From the NCBI GenBank assembly GCA_027577415.1, contig JANBQS010000191.1:1-27330 (forward strand): 27,330 bases of DNA. Direction: 5' to 3'. This DNA comes from Coemansia sp. RSA 922. Lineage: Eukaryota; Kickxellomycota; Kickxellomycetes; Kickxellales; Kickxellaceae. The notes under the pieces are model-generated. The model had not been told where the DNA came from. It ran no database searches and was given only the letters and a program-made list of their open reading frames with translations. Shown in pieces: positions 17,372 to 26,081 of this stretch. Both the position numbers and the translations under genes were made by a program. How positions within the stretch are numbered: the stretch's first letter is position 1; the number at the start of each line of letters is the position of its first letter.

Positions 17372-18893
17372 CTACTCTGGCCGCCCAGCCAGCCGACAGA
17401 TATGCGCACGCGCCCATTCGTACACTACAAAATTCAAGCCGTGGATAGGGAAGGCGCGAATCAGGCTGACAGATATGCCGCGGTATAGTCCAGCTAGTCC
17501 CAATCTGGAGTGAATGTCGCGCAAGCACTGTAAAGAGCTGGCAAATGTCTTTGCGCCCTTTGGCTTGAGCACTTGCGATTGCATTGTAGATTTTATCAAG
17601 TCGACTGGGAATATCAACAGCCACGACACTACTCCGCAAGTTCCACCAGCCAGCATATGCGTCAGCGGGCCGGTTGTATCTGACCCAGTCAATCTGCGCA
17701 GCGTCTCCTTGACCGTCTCGTACGAGGCAAAGTAAATCGCAGTGCCGCTCGAGTCTCGTACTATCACACCAGAAAAAAAAAATGACAAGTGTAGTTAGCA
17801 TTGTCTGTCGTTGAGCTGGTACTGGCTCAAACAAAACAATGGCTCGGCAGTAGCTAGTGCAGGCGCGCTGCTAGTGATATCATTGGGCTGCAAGTATGCA
17901 TATACAGCAACAACCACAATGACATATGTATATGTGCCAAATCTACATGGCAAATAGCGGCACGAGGGACATGTAGCTGCTGCGCGCATGCCATGTGCAT
18001 GTTGCGCTGCTCTCTCCCGCGCCAATGTAGCTACTACACAAGTAGTAAGATTACTTACCTATGTGAAGGCCAATGCCGTAGTACATTCCCGATGGGCCTC
18101 TGCGCCGTACTATCTCACGTAAAACCGACAAGTTCGACGCCGCCCATGGCGGGGCCGCTGGTGCATTTCGTAGTTGTCGAGTTGCAATAGCGGCGCCACC
18201 TCCTTGAAGCGTACCTGCTGGCGTACTTACAAGCGCTCCTACGGGTTTGGATGCGGCAGTGGCAGTGTCAGAGCTTGTCAAATCACGGTTCAACAGTCTA
18301 GCGAGCTGCATCTGCACTTTTATCAGCTCCAGCGGGCAGCATAGTATGGCAATAACAGCACCTGATATGCTGCCCGACAATCCTGCGCTCAGTGCTACAG
18401 ATCCAACTGTTTTGCGCTGAAAGTTTGCCAGACCAAGGGGGGCCTGCTGCGCGGCAAATGGATCGTGTCGCCGAAGCCAATGCTTTGTCTCCTCAAACAC
18501 CGAAAACGACAGCGACTTTGCTGCCGAGGCTGTGAGCAATGGCGGAAGCAAGCCGCGATAAAGGCCTCTGACTCCTTCCTCTGCAATTGATTTTCGCGCA
18601 CATGCCAGCAGCGACGGATAATGGTACGTTTGCATTCGGGTCTTGAGCGAGTCAAATGGATACCCCACCAGCATGCCGGTTACTGCTGCTGTAATTGCCG
18701 ATGCCAGAGTTCTGTTCTCGTACAGCGACATTCGCCAGCCATGTGCATCGAGTGTGCTCCCAGCCTGTGGCTCCACCCACGTGCGCTGGACAACATCTGT
18801 GCCGATCTTTGTTGCCACCGGGGCCGTGACTGCTCCTGTGCCCGCTAGTGAGCCTCGATCGCTAGTCGATTGTTGTTCGCCGCGCTGACTCAT
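17372..18893 (-). CDS. SLC25 mitochondrial carrier, two exons
   Basis: Exon 1 is 18059-18893, the intron 17761-18058 (298 nt, GTAAGT...GATAG), exon 2 17372-17760, giving 407 residues. All three signature repeats are present: PFDSLK (79-84), PLELIK (187-192) and PVDLIK (330-335), each followed by a matrix-helix glycine motif (GLYRGL near 110, GMYYGI near 269, GLYRGI in exon 2). The splice joins ...GIGLHI to VRDSSGTAIYFASYE, the canonical R-D-x-x-G helix. The RD..G..YF..YE and LIRAFPIHGLNF motifs resemble the carnitine/acylcarnitine, ornithine and SLC25A45/47/48 subgroup; the substrate is not assignable. The protein is about 100 residues longer than usual, from a ~55-residue polar N-terminus and an Ala/Ser/Thr-rich insert at about 203-252 in the second matrix loop. 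Met55 could be an alternative start. Confidence 0.92.
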
Positions 18894-19328
18894 ACTACGA
18901 GATAGGAGAGAAAGCTTGAGTCTAGCAGCGACTAGTGTTGCCCTGTCGCCGGGTTCGGGCTTCAGATAACGGGTACCAGTGTATCTGTACGGCGAGCCAA
19001 GATCGCACTCTGGTCAACAAAATATGACGGCGACTAAGTTGGACTAGGGTATGTTAGGTCCAACACAGGGGTAAATGAGTAATATCAATACGAAATTAGA
19101 GTAATTGAAGCTATTGGGTATAGATACAGCGCTAAAAATAAAATGGCGACAAAAGAGTAACAGCAAAGCGAAGAAGGAAGAAAAAAAGATGGTCCATTTT
19201 TATTTTTTTGTTTTGCCTGACAGGGTTGTGTCGTATCACGGGCACTCAAGCGCGGCGCGGCTCTCTGTGGAGATTCTTGTGCTCGGCTGACTTCTGGAAG
19301 GGGACACCTGCTTGTAGCAGAGTCGGAC
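18894..19328. other. Carrier promoter region and YOS1 3' flank
   Basis: 435 nt. Next to the carrier start is a short leader; the section 19070-19210 is A-rich on the plus strand (T-rich on the transcribed minus strand). I found no other gene. Confidence 0.45.
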
Positions 19329-19668
19329 TCACCCGAGAACCAAGGCGTAGATTATGACCACAACGTTGGCTGCAATGAGCGGGATCCGCATCAGCGTCCG
19401 TACCGCCGATATGAGGTTGATGAGCTTGGCCTTCACAGACTCCGTGTCGCCATACAGCTCAGCACTATTCCGCGCCCAGCCAACTACAAGAGACGCAATT
19501 CCAAACAACAGCTCTGCGATTAGTACAACGAGCTCCTTCATTGACGTCGTCATTCCACGGCGGTTTGGTCAGCTACTTACTCCGCGCAAGGAACCGCTCC
19601 TCATTCAGTATGGCTACTGCATTGAGCAGAAGCAATGTGACGTATAAAAGTGTACCGAAACCAAACAT
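19329..19668 (-). CDS. YOS1: Yos1/IER3IP1-family ER-Golgi transport protein, two exons
   Basis: Exon 1 is 19581-19668, the intron 19484-19580 (97 nt, GTAAGT...TGTAG), exon 2 19329-19483, giving 80 residues, the size of the family. Exon 1 gives an N-terminal membrane helix followed by the fingerprint NAVAILNEERFLAR, and the junction yields ARIGW, as in IER3IP1 and yeast Yos1. Exon 2 gives KLINLISAVRTLMRIPLI and a C-terminal hydrophobic segment ending LVLG, again family-typical. Yos1 acts with Yip1 and Yif1 in COPII vesicle budding and ER-Golgi traffic. The exon-2 frame is open upstream to an ATG at 19553, but that start lies in the intron and loses the conserved N-terminus. The TGA stop overlaps a GTGAGT splice-donor-like sequence (see findings). 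Confidence 0.93.
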
Positions 19669-20252
19669 GTCTGCGGACTACGCGCGTGCGAATCGAGCGT
19701 CAGATTACGTCGAAATGAAAGAAATAAAATAGATACGATAGTCGAAGAGGCAAGCTAGTGCTCAAGCCATGCATCAGCAAAACTGCCAACTAAGCACCTG
19801 TGATGCTGGCATGTCCCCAGTCCACCGGTTCTGTCTTCGCTGATGGCAAAGATGCGAGCCGCGAGCCGGATGCACCACATCCAGAACATGTACATGCAGA
19901 GCTAAATCCGGTTCTAGCTACCAGCCACGAATAATCGACATTAAACAGCTACTCTGAAACATGGCGTGACATGCCTCACACCTAAAGATCTGACTTGAGT
20001 GACTTTGTTGTGCTTGGCTAGCATTTTTCTAGCTTGGCCGGAAAATCCGGAGACTGCGCAACGCGGATCTTTGCAGTCAGGCACTACGAATGCACAACAT
20101 CCCACCGCAACCTCTCTAAGCAGTACTGACGCTGCTTGGCACATAAATAGCGACCTTGCCACCAGCCTGTCTTGCTGTGCGGGTTCTAGCAAAACGCGCA
20201 CAACCTATTTTTTAAAACCTCTGTAATATTCATCTACTCTATTCATTCTCCC
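19669..20252. other. Divergent region between YOS1 and ERG25
   Basis: 584 nt between divergent starts. A TATA-like site for ERG25 is at 20142-20150. The YOS1 side shows no clear core element. Short open frames on both strands lack support. Confidence 0.5.
20142..20150 (+). promoter_or_regulatory. TATA-like element of ERG25
   Basis: CATAAATAG lies about 105 nt upstream of the ATG at 20253. The sequence is a weak match, but the spacing agrees with the better TATA boxes in the window. Confidence 0.35.
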
Positions 20253-21164
20253 ATGTCCAAGGCTACCATCACAGCATCTGCAGCCGCATTACTAGACCAG
20301 TTCGTGTCTGAACTGAGGACTACTGGCGACATACAACGAAGCATGCCTCAAGGCTATACGCCGACTTGGGCCGAGCGCAGCTGGTTTTCTCTGTTTGAAG
20401 GACGCAACGAGGCCCTGATATTCGGCATTGTCTCCTTTGCGCTCCACCAGGGCGTCTACTACGGGCGATATCTCCCGTATCTGATCTGCGACTACATCCC
20501 CGCCATGCACAAATACAAGCTCCAGCCCGACCGCCAGATCAGCAATGCGCAGTGGTGGAAGTGCGTCAACAGTCTGCTCGTCAGCCAAATATTTGTGCAA
20601 TTGCCAATGATGATGTTCTTTCTTCCCGCAGCAAAGATGGCAGGGTTTGACTGTGGCGCACCGTTTCCTTCCTGGGTCCGAGTGGCATTTCAAGTATGCG
20701 TGTTCTTTGTCATTGAGGACTTTTACCACTACTGGGCGCACCGCATGTTCCACTACGGCTTTTTGTATAAGCGCATTCACAAAGTGCACCACGAGCACAC
20801 CGCGCCATTTGGCATCGCCGCCGAGTATGCACATCCAATCGAGACCGCGGTCCTGGGCCAGGGCACGATCGCCGGTCCACTGTTATTCAACTATTTCATC
20901 GAACAAGTGCACATCACTACGATGCTAGTGTGGATCGCTGCGCGGCTGTGGCAAACCGTTGAGGCACATTGCGGCTATGACTTTCCATGGTCAGCTAGTC
21001 ACTGGCTGCCCTTCTGGGCCGGTGCCTCGCACCACGACTACCACCACATGGCGTTTGTTGACAATTTTGCATCGACATTCCGTTGGTGGGACAGCATCTT
21101 TGGCACTGACCGGCGCTACCAGGATTACGAGGCGCGGCGCACGGCAAAGGCAAAGGCTGAGTAG
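20253..21164 (+). CDS. ERG25: C-4 methylsterol oxidase (fatty acid hydroxylase superfamily)
   Basis: A 303-residue intronless ER membrane enzyme that oxidises the C-4 methyl groups of sterol intermediates in ergosterol synthesis, with O2 and electrons delivered through cytochrome b5. The three His boxes of the di-iron site are present: HRMFH (163-167), HKVHH (176-180) and HHDYHH (260-265), plus EAHCGYDFP (238-245). Hydrophobic segments near 54-70, 105-127, 143-157 and 200-232 fit the membrane topology. The C-terminus ends KAKAE, a KxKxx-type ER retrieval signal. Length and motif spacing match Erg25/MSMO1. It converges on the 6-phosphogluconate dehydrogenase gene with 119 nt between stops. A related superfamily member is the only alternative. 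Confidence 0.94.
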   Translation: MSKATITASAAALLDQFVSELRTTGDIQRSMPQGYTPTWAERSWFSLFEGRNEALIFGIVSFALHQGVYYGRYLPYLICDYIPAMHKYKLQPDRQISNAQWWKCVNSLLVSQIFVQLPMMMFFLPAAKMAGFDCGAPFPSWVRVAFQVCVFFVIEDFYHYWAHRMFHYGFLYKRIHKVHHEHTAPFGIAAEYAHPIETAVLGQGTIAGPLLFNYFIEQVHITTMLVWIAARLWQTVEAHCGYDFPWSASHWLPFWAGASHHDYHHMAFVDNFASTFRWWDSIFGTDRRYQDYEARRTAKAKAE

Positions 21165-21283
21165 ACAATTGGGGGCATTACCAGAATATAGCCAATATAT
21201 ATGTATAGGGGAAAAAGACACTGAGCTCATTAGAGCAACAGGTGTTGAGAAGAAAAAAATGAGAGGGTAATGACGACTGCTAC

Positions 21284-22966
21284 TTAGGCGTCATAGTTGG
21301 ACGCATGGACGTTGCCACCGCGGCCAGTCCAGTTGGTGTGGACAAAGCTACCAGGCTTGTCCTCGAGCTCGTAAGTGTGAGCGCCAAAGTAGTCGCGCTG
21401 GGCCTGGAGCATGTTCGCGGGCAGACGAGCCGTGCGGTAGCCATCGTAGAAGGACAGAGCAGTGCTCAAGGCCGGGACAGGAATGCCGATCAGAGTGGCA
21501 GTGCTAATGGCATTACGCCAGCCCGATTGCGCAACGGTGGTAGCCTTCTGGAAGAACGGGTCAAAGAGCAGGTTCTCTAGAGTCTTGTTGTTGTCAAATG
21601 CGCTCTTGATATCGCCCAAGAAGGCCGAACGGATGATGCAACCGCCGCGCCACATCAAGGCAATGGAGCCGTAGTTGAGGTTCCAGTTGAACGTGTGCGA
21701 GACCTCACGCATCAGCATAAAGCCCTGAGCGTACGAGATGATCTTGGACGCGTACATTGCCTGCTCGAGATCCTTGACCAGCTGGGCCTTGTCGCCAGTG
21801 TACTCGTGGTTGTTGGGTCCAGAGAGGATCTTTGACGCACGGACACGCTCGTCCTTGATCGATGAGAGACAGCGAGCAAACACAGCCTCGCCAATAAGAG
21901 TCACGGGCATGCCGTAGTCGAGGGCAGCAATGGCAGTCCACTTGCCGGTTCCCTTTTGTCCGGCGGCGTCACGGATCTTCTCAAGCAGGGGCTGGCCATC
22001 GGCATCCTTGAAGCGCAGGATATCCGTGGAAATCTCAATCAAGAAGGAGTCAAGGACGCCCTTGTTCCACTTTGCGAATATATCGCCCTGCTCGTCATCA
22101 GAGAATCCCAAGCCGTCGCGGAAGATGTGGTAAACCTCCGAAATCAGCTGCATGTCTCCGTACTCAATGCCGTTGTGAACCATCTTGACAAAGTGACCAG
22201 CTCCGCCCTCGCCGACCCAGTCGCAGCAGGCGGCGCCATCGGGAGCCTTGGCAGCAATTGCTTGGAAGATCGGCTTGAGATGAGGCCATGCCTCGTGGTT
22301 ACCGCCAGGCATAAGGCTGGGACCGTAGCGGGCACCCTCCTCGCCACCAGACACGCCGCAACCGACGAATAGGATCTTCTTGCTCGTCAGGTCCTCGTAG
22401 CGGCGCTGAGTGTCAGGGTAGTGCGAGTTGCCACCATCAATGATAATGTCACCCTCCTCGAGATGAGGAAGCAGCATGTCGATAAACTGGTCGACGGCAG
22501 CACCGGCCTTGACGAGCAACATGATTTTGCGAGGACGCTTCAGCTTGGCAACAAATTCCTCAATCGAGTGAGCGCCAATAACCTCGGTGCCCTTGGCTTC
22601 GTTTGCGAGAAAGTGGTCGACCTTGGAGACAGTGCGGTTGAAGGCGCACACCTTGAATCCATGGTCGTTGATGTTCAAGATCAAGTTCTGGCCCTATATG
22701 CTTTGCAGTAAACAGCGAGTTGGATAAGGGAACATACATAGTCGGTTTAGCAACTTCATTATCATCTTTGGAGACCCAGAAGTCAAGCACAGAGAGCCAA
22801 GATGCATCGCTTGTATATCCAAATATCCAGGTCTGTGCACCTTAGCGTGCTCAAGGAAGAAATGCCAGTTGTTGGCACATAACGGGGGCAGTGTGTATTC
22901 ATTGCATTAACGTACCATGACGGCAAGGCCGATAAGGCCAAAGTCAGCGACGGCGGAGGACGACAT
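21284..22966 (-). CDS. GND1: 6-phosphogluconate dehydrogenase, decarboxylating, two exons
   Basis: It catalyses 6-phosphogluconate + NADP+ to ribulose 5-phosphate + CO2 + NADPH in the cytosolic pentose phosphate pathway. Exon 1 is 22916-22966 (17 codons), the intron 22694-22915 (222 nt, GTACGT...ATATAG), exon 2 21284-22693, giving 486 residues, the usual fungal length. The splice rebuilds the Rossmann motif GLIGLAVMGQNL (10-21), which is absent from exon 2 alone. NRT (26-28 of exon-2 numbering) is the NADP-binding segment. Catalytic Lys187, Asn191 and Glu194 sit in GHFVKMVHNGIEYGD (183-197), and SGGEEGARYG (132-141) binds substrate. The C-terminal tail with GRGG matches the family. A short intron in the 5' UTR is possible (22969-23026). 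It is on the same strand as TAL1, whose stop is about 730 nt upstream. Confidence 0.96.
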
Positions 22967-23699
22967 GGCTATATGTTGTACGTCAAGCAGTGGTAAGGGT
23001 GCGAGCAAAGAAAGAGAGGCACGTACGGCTGTAGTTGTGTAATGACTCGAAAGACAACAGGGTCAAAGACAGGTAGTAATAACGTATATTTAAGCAACTA
23101 GAAAGATAGTAAACGAAGAAGAGAAGGGCGCGCAGAGGGAGGATTTGCTCGTGAGCTCAAGTAGCAGTTGTCAGCAGCCTAGGCTCTCTCTCCGCCACAG
23201 CCAAGCGTGTGTCAGATAACGGCTACTTTTAGTAATCACTCCAAGCACATCCCTAATCCGCGTGCTGTGGGAGAGACAAGAAGCTTCCCCCGATCCGCAA
23301 TCTCGCTTATCATCGCACTAGTGTAGGGCTTACAGAACACGATGCATCCGCCAAAAGTCTCCGACAGGTGAGGACGACCCCAACGGAGGATTGTCAGCCA
23401 ATAGCAACCACACGAACCAAAGCCCTGAAGACACCGCTAGTACTCTGTCAGCTCATAAGGACCGAGTATTGCTCAGAGCTTATGACAAATGTGTTGGTTC
23501 AGGCGATGATAGCCCAAGAGTACGAGCGTGGGTAATTCCCACACAGGTGCTGGGAGGCAAGCAGACCTGCATCCGTATACTGGGATATCGGATATGCCTG
23601 GATACATGCTGCTGACTCACGTATTGGTGCTGTTGCCAACAGATCGTGTTGACTAAAAAAAGAAGTAGAAAAAAAATAAAGAATGCGTAAACAAGCTAC
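22967..23699. other. GND1 promoter region and TAL1 3' flank
   Basis: 733 nt between two minus-strand genes. Close to GND1 there is a possible UTR intron (22969-23026, donor GTACGT, acceptor ATATAG on the minus strand) and a TATA-like TTAAATATA near 23086-23094. The section 23160-23640 has only short open frames without family features; the part near 23650-23690 is A-rich on the plus strand, fitting a TAL1 3' UTR. Confidence 0.45.
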
Positions 23700-24668
23700 T
23701 TAGGCAGACAGCTTCTCACGAAGGATCTTGCGCAGCTTGACGGCGTCGGCGTTGAACTTGCGGATACCGTCGCTGAGCTTCTCAGTGGCCATCTGGTCCT
23801 CGTTGAGAGCCCAGCGGAAGTTGGCCTCGTCAAAGGTAACCTTCTCAAGAGCATCGGCAGCGCTGGCAGCCTCGGGCGACAGACGGCGGGGCAGATCAGC
23901 CTCCTCGCTTTGGAGCTCGCCGAGCAGCTGAGGCGAGATGGTCAAATAGTCGCAGCCAGCCAGCTCCTTGATCTCGCCTGTGTTGCGGAACGATGCACCC
24001 ATGACAATGGTGTTGTATCCATGCTGCTTGTAGTAGTTGTAGATGGCGCTGACGCTCAACACGCCGGGGTCCTCGTGCGAGGCGTAGTTCTTGCCAGTGT
24101 CAGCCTTGTACCAGTCGAGGATACGGCCGACAAACGGCGAGATGAGCGTAACGCCAGCCTCCGCAGCGGCAACGGCCTGAGCAAACGAGAACAGGAGAGT
24201 CAGGTTGCAGTGGATGCCGTACTCGGCCTCTAGCTCGCGGGCGGCCTGGATACCCTCCCAGGTCGAGGCAATCTTGATCAAGACGCGCTCCTTCTTGATG
24301 CCCACCGAGCTGTACAAGTCGATAAGCTCGCGTGCCTTGCGGACGTTGGCCTCCTTGTCGAACGAGAAGCGGGCGTCAACCTCGGTCGATACGCGGCCAG
24401 GTACGATTTCCAGGATCTTGGAGCCAAAGTTGACCAGCAGCTTGTCAAAGGCCTTCTCGACCTGGTCATCAACGGTGGTGGCATTAGTCTTGGCCCACTC
24501 GATAGCTTCGTCGATGAGGTGGGCGTACTGGGCCTTGCCAGCAGCAGCCAGAATCAGCGAGGGGTTGGTAGTAGCGTCGGTTGGCTTGTACTGAGCGATG
24601 GACTCAAAGTCGCCCGTGTCGGCGACGACGGTGGTGTACTGCTTGAGCTGGTCGAGAATGGTGGTCAT
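23700..24668 (-). CDS. TAL1: Transaldolase
   Basis: A 322-residue intronless enzyme of the non-oxidative pentose phosphate pathway that transfers a dihydroxyacetone unit from sedoheptulose 7-phosphate to glyceraldehyde 3-phosphate. Catalytic residues line up with E. coli TalB numbering: Asp17, Glu96 (STEVDAR) and the Schiff-base Lys132 ([11 protein letters not shown]). The N-terminal signature TDATTNPSL (30-38) and the [13 protein letters not shown] and SPFVGR segments are present. Full family length from the first ATG. A TATA-like site lies about 105 nt upstream and the leader is almost pure pyrimidine on the coding strand, as in highly expressed fungal genes. It is divergent from RIB3 and is followed on the same strand by GND1. 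Confidence 0.97.
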   Translation of the reverse strand: MTTILDQLKQYTTVVADTGDFESIAQYKPTDATTNPSLILAAAGKAQYAHLIDEAIEWAKTNATTVDDQVEKAFDKLLVNFGSKILEIVPGRVSTEVDARFSFDKEANVRKARELIDLYSSVGIKKERVLIKIASTWEGIQAARELEAEYGIHCNLTLLFSFAQAVAAAEAGVTLISPFVGRILDWYKADTGKNYASHEDPGVLSVSAIYNYYKQHGYNTIVMGASFRNTGEIKELAGCDYLTISPQLLGELQSEEADLPRRLSPEAASAADALEKVTFDEANFRWALNEDQMATEKLSDGIRKFNADAVKLRKILREKLSA

Positions 24669-24770
24669 TGTATGCTATAATCAGTAGTTACTTTAAGAGA
24701 AAAAGATAGAGGAGAAGCAAGATGAAAGAGATTAGAGAAGGAGAGATGGGGTCTGTGTACTCGTGTCAGT

Positions 24771-24777
24771 TTATAAA
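24771..24777 (-). promoter_or_regulatory. TATA-like element of TAL1
   Basis: TTTATAA on the minus strand, about 105 nt upstream of the TAL1 ATG, followed by a CT-rich leader. Position is typical for this window; the motif is short. Confidence 0.45.
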
Positions 24778-24980
24778 GCTTTGACAGGATGATGATGACA
24801 GGTGGGGGGGGCGCGGAAACTGACAAGAGATGATTTGATTTGCTGAGCCCAGCTGGAATGATCACAAATAATGGAGGCTTTAGTCATCTCCAGGCCAGGC
24901 TCTGTGATCAGATTATTAATATGGCCAAGCGTGTGGAGGTTTTGCGTGAATTGCTCAGCTCGCCACGGGCTACACAATCG

Positions 24981-24988
24981 CTTATAAG
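24981..24988 (+). promoter_or_regulatory. TATA-like element of RIB3
   Basis: CTTATAAG lies about 145 nt upstream of the RIB3 ATG. It is palindromic, so it cannot set direction alone. Confidence 0.3.
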
Positions 24989-25131
24989 CCAAGGAAAGCT
25001 CCCCGCGCAGCCCTCTCTCTTCTAACCTCTTATCACTTTTCAACTCTTTAAACGCCTGTCACCTTCTAGCTCTACTGTATTTCCCCCAACCTCAAATAAC
25101 CAATCAAGTTACCTCCACGTATCTGAATACC

Positions 25132-25935
25132 ATGTCGCCACCCGCACAGATTGGCCGAAGCAGTGGAACTCCCAACACCTCTTCTAACACTCCCTTTGTC
25201 GGAGCTGGAGCTAATGGCATAACTAGCGCCAGAGACTTTGATACGATTGAATCGGCGCTTGAGGCTATCCGTAAGTGCATAAAGGGAGGTTATTCCAATC
25301 AGCTCACATAACTGTCACATGCTAAGTACACCCTTATCTTTTCTACCCTGTTCGTAGGCGATGGCAAAGCGGTCGTGGTCATGGACAACGAGGATCGTGA
25401 GAACGAAGGCGATCTGATATTTGCAGCGGAAAAGGCCACGCCGGAGCTGCTCGCGTTCACTATCCGGTACAGCAGCGGGTACATTTGCGTGGGGATGCAC
25501 CCCGATCGGCTGGACGAGCTAGACCTGCCATTGATGGTCAAGGAAAACACCGACCCTCTGCGTACGCAGTACACTGTCTCTGTCGATGCAGCCGAGGGCG
25601 TGACGACAGGGATCTCGGCGGCGGACCGGGCAAAGACCATCTGCATCCTGGGCGACTATAGTGTCAAGAGCCCTAGTTCGCTGCGGCGGCCGGGACATGT
25701 ATTGCCACTGCGCGCACGGAAGAACGGAGTGCTGGAGCGCGGCGGACACACAGAGGCAGCGATTGATCTTACGCGGCTGGCAGGGCTGAACCCAGCGGGC
25801 GCGCTGTGTGAGCTAGTCAACGACGACGGCACAATGAAGAGACGGAACGACTGCATTGCGTTTGCCAGAGAGCACAGTCTGAAGCTAGTGACAATCAGCG
25901 ACCTGGCGGCGTATCGCAGATTGCACAACTGTTGA
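25132..25935 (+). CDS. RIB3: 3,4-dihydroxy-2-butanone 4-phosphate synthase, two exons
   Basis: It converts D-ribulose 5-phosphate to 3,4-dihydroxy-2-butanone 4-phosphate plus formate, supplying the four-carbon unit for riboflavin. Exon 1 is 25132-25270, the intron 25271-25357 (87 nt, GTAAGT...CGTAG), exon 2 25358-25935, giving 238 residues. Exon 1 supplies a Ser/Thr/Asn-rich N-terminus and the helix [12 protein letters not shown] that precedes the fold. Exon 2 has the substrate loop [11 protein letters not shown] (56-66), [39 protein letters not shown] and GHTEAAIDL, which together define RibB/Rib3. There is no GTP cyclohydrolase II domain, so it is the monofunctional fungal type. The N-terminus is about 30 residues longer than yeast Rib3. 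It reads away from TAL1, and the HDAC gene follows 146 nt later on the same strand. Confidence 0.95.
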
Positions 25936-26081
25936 CAGCAATACGACAGCCTTAAATAATACACTTTCTTTTAATGTTGGATCCAGTACATACCCACAAG
26001 TAGTATTCGCCTTTATAGCGCTAGAACGCAGGGGGGAGGTGGATGTAGTGGTACTTGGTGCGGGACATTATTTATTTAGCA

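Larger units (their letters stand above)
24669..25131. other. Divergent TAL1-RIB3 promoter region
   Basis: 463 nt between two divergent starts. It holds a TATA-like site on each side and pyrimidine-rich leaders on both transcripts. A G-run sits at 24802-24812. No open frame here resembles a protein family. Confidence 0.6.

Noticed and set aside
19641..19648. TATAAAAG on the plus strand
   Set aside because: Falls within YOS1 coding exon 1, with no gene start at the right distance on that strand.
23391..23615. 74-codon frame between GND1 and TAL1
   Set aside because: Begins at a non-ATG codon, has no motif, and does not splice into a recognisable protein.
26055..26081. Upstream start for the deacetylase
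   Set aside because: The first codon is TTG, not ATG; the ATG at 26082 gives the exact family length.
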